Source: Saccoglossus kowalevskii
Lineage: Eukaryota; Hemichordata; Enteropneusta; Harrimaniidae
Direction: 5' to 3'
Assembly (NCBI RefSeq): GCF_000003605.2
Contig: NW_003115977.1
Location: forward strand, 30,607-40,944
Length of the DNA stretch: 10,338 nucleotides
Shown here: positions 1 to 7,000 of the stretch, piece by piece
Layout of the letters: every line of letters starts with the position of its first letter
How positions within the stretch are numbered: the stretch's first letter is position 1
The notes under the pieces: model-generated
Databases searched by the model: none
What the model saw: the letters and a program-made list of their open reading frames with translations, nothing else
Told to the model about the DNA's origin: nothing
Translations under genes and position numbers: made by a program

Positions 1-37
1 TGAATTTTTTTGAATGACGAAATTCATTTATGAAATA

Positions 38-380
38 TTTTGATATGTAGGATTTGTTAATAAAATAAATATAATTTGTATCTTACATAGATGTGTATAT
101 AAAGACTTGATTTTTTCACTTTTTAGCCATGTATACAAATTACTGTTTATGTAATAATTTAAGAAAAACAAATTTGAACATTAATGAGATACATTATATT
201 TTAAATATTTATTTAATTATGTAATGTTACTTTGATATGCAAATTGTTTTATTAATATATGTATAATTTGTATCATCATACATATATGAATATATAGTAT
301 ATATATATACATAAAGATTTCTTTTAATTTTTTTTTGATATTTGAGAGTTACCATTCAAATTATTTTAATGATATATATA
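38..380. repeat. Possible diverged tandem duplication
   Basis: TTTGATATG (39 and 231), ATAATTTGTATC (71 and 263), ATAAAGA (99 and 311) and CAAATTA (136 and 357) recur in the same order. The offset is 192 bp, rising to 221 bp after a TA tract in the second copy. This suggests an old duplication, but base composition is so AT-biased that chance contributes. Confidence 0.35.
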
Positions 381-677
381 TATATATAACATATAATAAA
401 CCCTGTCCAGATTACTTCAATAATATCCAAAAATATGGTTTTAAACTTACCATAAAGTATTACATATACAGTAATTTGTATTAAAAAAATAGTATTTCAA
501 CATTATCAACTGGGCAGTGTTTTTGAGTGACAATTCACAAAAAAAAGAATAAAACACAGACTTGATTAAATGTTATGAAATTAATATCACGACACTGTGA
601 AATCTCAAATAAATCACCATTACTTATTGTATCAGTTATTAGAATTATTCATGTATGATGTCAACTACAAAAATGTA

Positions 678-683
678 TTTAAT
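678..683 (-). promoter_or_regulatory. Candidate polyadenylation hexamer (ATTAAA)
   Basis: The plus strand reads TTTAAT, so the transcript would read ATTAAA about 385 nt after the stop codon. It is the closest of the two common poly(A) signal hexamers to the stop. In DNA this AT-rich such hexamers occur by chance, so the assignment is weak. Use of this site would put the 825-1000 foldback inside the 3' UTR. Confidence 0.2.
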
Positions 684-824
684 ATTTTGGAAATAGCAAG
701 ATTCACATAAAACACAATTGCAGCTGAATTGTTCTATAACACTTGTACACCAAGTCCTAAAAATACAGCATTTAGTAAAAGGGCACAGCAGCATGACAAA
801 AAACACAGTCATTCTGGAAATTAG

Positions 825-1000
825 TTATTATGGTAAAATCTGTATTAGAAGCCGCATCCCTAATAGAAGCCGCACACATTCTTCTTGAACAATTGAAAAC
901 CAAAAATGTGTAGATGCTCTAATTGAAGCCGCATCCTCTCTGTTGCATCATACCATTTTAAAAGAAGCCGCGGATTCTAATACAGATTTTACAATAATAA
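825..1000. mobile_element. 176-bp foldback/MITE-like element with GAAGCCGC motifs
   Basis: Positions 825-855 and 970-1000 are inverted repeats of 31 bp with two mismatches (832/993 and 851/974). Each arm contains GTAAAATCTGTATTAGAA read inward. Between and within the arms the octamer GAAGCCGC occurs four times in the same orientation (848-855, 866-873, 925-932, 964-971), so the GC-rich motif stands out from the AT-rich flank. No coding capacity is visible. Structure and size fit a non-autonomous terminal-inverted-repeat element. A target-site duplication is not evident, so the exact ends and superfamily are unknown. It lies just downstream of the sialin-like stop codon. Confidence 0.65.
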
Positions 1001-1067
1001 TCATCTATTACATTACAGAAGTTCGTCTGATGTATGGAAGTCATCGATCATTTGTCAGAATATATAA

Positions 1068-1283
1068 TTAAGATAACTTATTTTCCTCTTCATCATCTTC
1101 TTCTTCTTCTTCCTCCGTATCCGCTTGATTGATAGGAGCAGTGCCCTCACCTGGGAAGACAATATATTCTGGTGTGCCAGCCCATGGTTGTAGTTCTCCA
1201 CTCGCAAATATTCCATAAATAATTGCTCCAATTAAGTACATTGCGGCAGCGATGTAAAATACTTGCTGCCACTCTGCTGCAGT
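1068..1283 (-). CDS. SLC17A5: Sialin-like terminal exon G (TM12, acidic C-terminus, TAA stop)
   Basis: This terminal exon of 216 nt gives 71 residues and a TAA stop at 1070-1068. The acceptor is TTTTTGTCAG and the incoming phase is 0. It encodes [20 protein letters not shown], then [16 protein letters not shown], which is TM12 plus the FASGE-x-QPWA motif shared by sialin and VGLUT. A short cytosolic tail follows ([20 protein letters not shown]) and ends in E6-D2-E3-NKLS. The eleven consecutive acidic residues come from a GAA/GAG/GAT trinucleotide tract at 1083-1115. The acidic tract is not in human sialin. VGLUTs have an acidic segment in a longer tail, so an equivalent sorting or interaction role is possible but unproven. 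Confidence 0.93.
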   Translation of the reverse strand, partial: TAAEWQQVFYIAAAMYLIGAIIYGIFASGELQPWAGTPEYIVFPGEGTAPINQADTEEEEEEDDEEENKLS

Positions 1284-4056
1284 CTGACAAAAAACCAAAA
1301 ACATTCATCGATATTGCATGACCTGACAACTGTTTACAGATTAAAGGTCATAGCCATCATGGAGCTCATGTTGCAATTTCATGTAAACAAACAAAAGCAT
1401 TCCATAAATATTTACTAGGATTTGAATTCTAGATTTTCATAAAGGAACAATTCATTATAAATTTAAATTCAGGTTGTTCATAAACATTCAACCTATTAAA
1501 TAAGGGGACAATTTTACCATAGTTTTTTTCAGTTTCAATGTTGCACATTATTTCTAAAAAATAAAATAAAAATAATCATCAGAATTTCTTAATATCTCAT
1601 TACAACCATAAATACCCATTTTACATTAAATTTGAAGGGTTTACAATAATTATAATTTAGCAAGCACAATTTTGAGATATGATAAAACCCAAAAGAAACC
1701 AATGGTAAAGGCTCAACAATCTTTATTGCTGTTCAACCCATTATTACCAAGCAGGATATAATAACAGATAGAAATCAATCTGTTTTAATGGCAGACAAGC
1801 TATTTTTGCTGGTTTAATCAGTTCGTCAACAGAGGGTGCTGTGCAGTAATGAAATAAGTGGTGGTGCACAGACTGAATAAAATCATTTTTTGGGCCTAAC
1901 TGACTTTTAATTGAATCGTGTATAATTAACACGTCAGAATACTTTAACATAGTATTAAAAACGTTAATTATAAAACTGATTTCAGCTTTATAGCATTTAG
2001 ATCATTCTCTATATTTAATCAACAATAATTTGGGATACAAATCTGTTAAATCACGTGGTTGCTATGACATCACATCACCATAGCTATTTAACAATTTTCA
2101 AATTAACATTGAAAAATGTGTTTTAACTGAAAAAAAGTTTGAAACGAAATGGAGCAAAGTGCTGCAAGTGATTGAAGGATATTTGTAAGTTAATTTATAA
2201 GTTTATTTAACATGTAGTCATTGTAAATTAATGAAATTCAACAGTTAATAAAAGCAAACAAATGAACCCCTCCTCATACACACACTAACAACAACAGCCC
2301 CTCCCACAACCATTTTTTTTTTCCCACTTTTCCCCCTTCTCTTTTTCTTATTTCTATTATTGCTTCATTTTATGTTGTTAATTACCTTTATGTATATTTT
2401 TTTGACATGTAAGATTATTACATATGTGAATAAAAAAAAAAAATTAAAACAATTTTCATTTTATCTAATGAAAATAATGGATGCTACCTTTAATACAAAC
2501 ATTTCTTATTTTTGTATTATTCTTAATTGGGGATCAGAAAAATATATGGTACATTGAAAAAAAACAATAAAACTATGTTCTAGTGAAAAAATACATTACA
2601 GTGTAGCCTGCTGTTTGACAAATATATTCATTTTATTTAAAAGTGAGCCTAGTGTTGATGGAAGGAGTAATGCAGAAAATTGTGTGAATATATACAAAAT
2701 ATAATCAAGGCAATTATTCCAGAGAAGGCAGTTTGTATTATTTGGGTTTGACTTACCCCATGTGTGACAATTTCACCTGTAATAGACGGACTTATAATTC
2801 CAGGTATCGTAGCTATACAGTTAGATATACCAAAGATAACACTGGCATACTACAGATGAAAACAAAAATAAAATCAACTCAGTTAATTGTACAGTATATT
2901 AGTGGCTAAACCAGTGATAAGATGACACTGGCATGCTACACATATATTCACTAAATTTTTAATTGACTGGTCTGTGAAAAAAATTATTATTATTATTATA
3001 AATATATTCACTGTTAATTTAGCCCAATTATTAGCTATCAGGAAACAAGCAGCCCATCGGCTGAGATAGCTCCGCTGTTAGCAATGCACATTTCAATTAA
3101 AGAACTGAAGACATCATTAGAAAATGAACAATATGTATAGTATCAAAGCAATCGGACTTACAGTTTTTAACAAGAAGTCGAAAATGTCACTTTCTACCAA
3201 AAATGACAAAATTATTCACCAAAATTAGAGAATTGAAGATATCATCATGAAATGAACAAATCTGAGAAAGATCTACATGTAGTATCTATATATGTAATAT
3301 CAAAGCAATTGAATTTTTGGTTTTTAACAAGAAGTCGAAAATATCACTTTTTACCAAAAATTACAAAAATATTCACCAAAATTAGAGAATTGAAGATATC
3401 ATCACAAAATGAACAAATCTGAGAGAGGTCTACCCAAGGTACATATACACCAAGTATCAAAGCATTCAGGCTTGTAGTTTTCAAGAAGAAGTTGAAAAAG
3501 TAAAACACTGACACGGACGCCGGACGACGCCGGACAATCACTCATATGATAAGTTCCGCTTGACAAAGTCGACAGCGGAGCTAAAAAAGGGATAAAAAAT
3601 ACCTAATATTCAAGCCCTTCTTATAACTCCATTAGATGATCTGTGCCAATGTATTTAGTGACATTTAAAAAGTTTCACCATATAAGGAAAGATATGCTAA
3701 TTATAGTATTCTACCTGAATTACCAGGCCACAAATCAAGTACAAAATGGGATTAGAAAGAAATCTGGGATCAGATTCATTTATATTTGTTACATATAGGA
3801 TCAGTGTTACTGAAATAAGTCTGTACCTGAACAAAACAAATATCTACTACCGGTATAAAAATATTACCTAAATTTTTGTTTTAACAGTAAAAAAGAAAAA
3901 GAAATTGATACATAAATGTTTTGCTTATTTTTCAAAAAAAATATTTATAAGTTTAATAATACAAGTTTAATTGTATGCAATACATTTTTGCAAAATGCAG
4001 TGAAACTGTAATGAACATGCAGGATTCAGGTGTTTACACACACACGCAGACAGACA

Positions 4057-4096
<40 letters not shown>

Positions 4097-7000
4097 GACA
4101 GACAGATGTTTTATGTTTTGAGGCCTTCTACATTTCCATTTTTTTCTCTTAATTGAAAGCATGACTACATTACAGAATGAAGACTGCTCGTGAAGTTGTG
4201 TAAATAAGAAATAAAACATGCTGGTGAGTGAACAAATGATTTCTAGAATCAAAGCTACATGATATACGCTATATCATTCATATGTTCCAAAACTGAAAAA
4301 TTGATAAAATAATATACCGCCCCCTACAGTCCACTAACTGGGATCAAAATAGCACAACGCCCTCCCCAGTTCATTAAATTAAATTCTATCAAAACTCACC
4401 TGAGGGGCGATGTCAAGTGGATTAACACTAAATCCAGCCCAAGCAAATCCACCAAACCCAACACCAATAGTAAGGCATGTTACTGCAGCCACTGCTGTTT
4501 TAGTGTAAGCAGTAGCTACCATAAAAACCACTTGTAATACAAATGCTGTAATACAGAAAAACATAAAAAAAGTGTTATGAATTGGGAACAGTGTGCATTT
4601 CTTGATGGAACAATGCTGTATTGTGAAGGATTAAAACAACGTATATATTGGTTTCATTCATGTATGTACAACTTGATAACCTTTCACAGATTTGGTGGCC
4701 TACAATTATTACAATAATTATTATTAAAAGTGCATCTTAAATAGAAGCACATATAAGCCAAAAGTTGCATATACGGGAACAGTATACAGGATTATTAAAA
4801 CAAAATTATTTTGATTTGTGGCATTTTTGCAAGTACATGCACTTGTAATAGAGAAAATATGGTAAACATATTGAGAACAATAACAATAAATAATTTAAAA
4901 AGTGTTGAATAGCTAACTAATAAACTATTGGTAAATTTGATTTAAACAACATTACGCTGGGACATCATAGATACACAAGTATAATTATTCTAATTATATT
5001 ACAGTGTTGAAAAGCTGCATAAATACTAGACTTTATTAAACTACTGTACAAGCATGTCTTTTTAGCGAATTTAGTGAGAGAACTAGTTAGCTAATTTAAA
5101 ATGTTGCTAATGACTTCATTAAAAATTCAAAATTGCGGCCAAACAACATCTTTTTCTCCACACATACATTTTGTAAACAACACAGAAAACGTAATAATCT
5201 GGAGCGTTTTCTTATTACACTTGACAGTTTTTCTTTGTTTTTATGGAGGTGATAACTGCGCATTTGTTTTGGTGGGTGACAGACAAGTATTGTGAAAACA
5301 GGAAATCAACAAAGACAAGAGAGGTACGATTGCTAAATCATTCCTTCAACTAAAAATGTTAATATATAATAGAGGGTACATTGAAATATCCTCGTGTAAC
5401 ACATACACACATTAACAAATCAATTATTTAAAGATCACACAAAAACATCATTCATAGGACACTATACTTCTGACAGATGTATATAATTCCTCACCAGTGC
5501 AGTTGAAGAGCTTCCTAACTTGTACAGTTGTTAGGTATCCATTAGACCGTAAATAATCAGCTATTTGTCCACCAATAATTACTGATATAGTCATCATAAT
5601 GTAAGGCAATGCTGACATGACACCAGCCTGCAAAAATTAATTATAACACGCATCATTCAAATTCTGTGTTTGATTGGACAATATGCAGTACTATGCTTTC
5701 ACTGGCGCTAATAAAACCTATTTCCCTAGCGAGATAGCTCATTTAAAGCGAGGGAGTCGTCACCTGCGCATGTGTCAGATGGCTAAGCGTGTCATTGTTT
5801 ACAAACAAGCATCTACCCATGAGCCTTTGCCTTTTTTGGCGTATGTTGTTAATGTCGCTTCGGACTCAATTCCTGTGCGTGCGCAGGTGACGACCCTCTC
5901 GCTTTAAACTAATAAGGCACGGAGATGATAGGTTACATATGTATAGATGAGACTGTTTAAAACCTGCTGCAACCTTTTGCAAAGTAAATTATGAGTCTCC
6001 ATGATTTTTACTTTTGTTCCAACAAAAGTTGGCAGAATTGCAAAAACTCACAATGGACTAAGAAAGTGGTCGCTGCATGGTACTGTTAATATTTATGTTA
6101 GTATTTGCCACTAGTATTCTAGGTAGTTGATTAAAACAATACAAGTTTCTTTTAAATGTACGCTGATATTATTATTGCTCATATGGGAAACATGTATTGC
6201 TCTGTGTGAGTTTTGAATTAAATAATTTATCTGACATATCTTGTGCATACTTGCAGAATCTAATCCACATTTTGAGTTTAATACCTGAAATGCAGCATGT
6301 TTCCACCGGTGATAAATAAACTGGTTATCATTCCCTGGTTTGACTGTTCATTTTTTTAAATTTATCTGCACTATATGTGATTGTACTTTCACATCCACAA
6401 CCACAGCAAGTTCTATAAATTATTCATATTGTAGCTACTCATACACAATTCAGTCATAAAACATTAGATCAAATTATAAATAGCAAGTCCTATTAAACAA
6501 AATTGAAGAAACAAGTGCAAAATAAACATACAAACCTGAAAGAGATCAAATCCAAGAACTTCTTTGAAGAACATTGGTAAATCAGTCAACATAGTATAGA
6601 ATCCCCAGTTTTCACTGAAATGTGCAGCTACAATAGCCCAAACTGGTAACGATAATAACATACTCTTAATAGGTGGTCTAGTCTGAAATCAATCAACATA
6701 TTTATGCAGTAATTACAATGTTAAGATTAAATTTATCATTGACTTCTGCAGTGCATTTTAATATTATTTGGATGTTTGTTCACAAAACTAGCCAAGCTAC
6801 TTTTTGTAAAAAATATGATAACACAAGTCTAACATAAAAATGGCCAGTATCATGGGCAATTATCACATCATACATATATTAAAACATTATATGTAGTTTG
6901 AATATGTATGCATGGTTTTCAAGACATACACAAGTGATTCTGATGATTATTATGATTTATTTTTTCATAGAATCATATTTTAATCAAAAAAATTCACTTT

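Larger units (their letters stand above)
1..1067 (-). other. 3' UTR and downstream flank of the sialin-like gene
   Basis: No coding segment is recognisable. The part next to the stop codon must be 3' UTR, but its end cannot be fixed from sequence alone. The nearest poly(A)-type hexamer on the minus strand is ATTAAA at 683-678, and canonical AATAAA occurs at 253-248 and 213-208. The stretch is very AT-rich, with TA tracts near 293-310 and 372-388. It contains a 176-bp inverted-repeat element at 825-1000 that would lie inside the transcript if the distal signals are used. Confidence 0.6.
3033..3583. mobile_element. Non-autonomous repeat with 12-bp TIRs, terminal hairpins and internal copies
   Basis: TAGCTCCGCTGT at 3067-3078 is an exact inverted match of ACAGCGGAGCTA at 3572-3583, enclosing about 517 bp. 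The left side sits at a hairpin (AGCTATC 3033-3039 with GATAGCT 3065-3071, and CAGCC 3050-3054 with GGCTG 3059-3063). The right end is itself a hairpin (AGTTCCGCT 3552-3560 with AGCGGAGCT 3574-3582). Inside are three degenerate direct copies and a GACGCCGGAC doublet. No protein is encoded. I recall similar sequences as dispersed repeats in mollusc genomes, which suggests a high-copy family. The left limit is uncertain: 3033 if the outer hairpin belongs, otherwise 3067. Confidence 0.65.
2850..4399 (-). other. Intron between exons E and F
   Basis: This is a 1550-nt GT-AG intron, the longest visible one and the richest in repeats. From right to left it holds the CA/CAGA microsatellite (4036-4106), a possible cryptic exon (3715-3826) and the TIR element with internal repeats (about 3033-3583). 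It also holds a short ATT run near 2983-2999 and a partial copy of the exon F acceptor region (2925-2940). Confidence 0.82.

Noticed and set aside
1744-1950. 68-codon minus-strand frame in the F-G intron
   Set aside because: It would interrupt TM11-TM12 if included, has no SLC17 counterpart, and exons F and G already join in phase.
2150-2195. Plus-strand ATGGAGCAAAGTGCT followed by a GTAAGT donor
   Set aside because: It looks like a first exon, but the frame stops after eight codons, before the donor.
4034-4252. Minus-strand frame ending in a Cys-Val run
   Set aside because: The run is the CA microsatellite read antisense; the remainder has no recognisable protein features.
5674-5907. 77-codon plus-strand frame
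   Set aside because: It is almost entirely the MITE-like element and its arms; no protein similarity is visible.
6010-6029. Perfect 9-bp inverted repeat with 2-nt spacer
   Set aside because: Isolated, AT-rich and short enough to be chance in 10 kb; no element boundaries around it.
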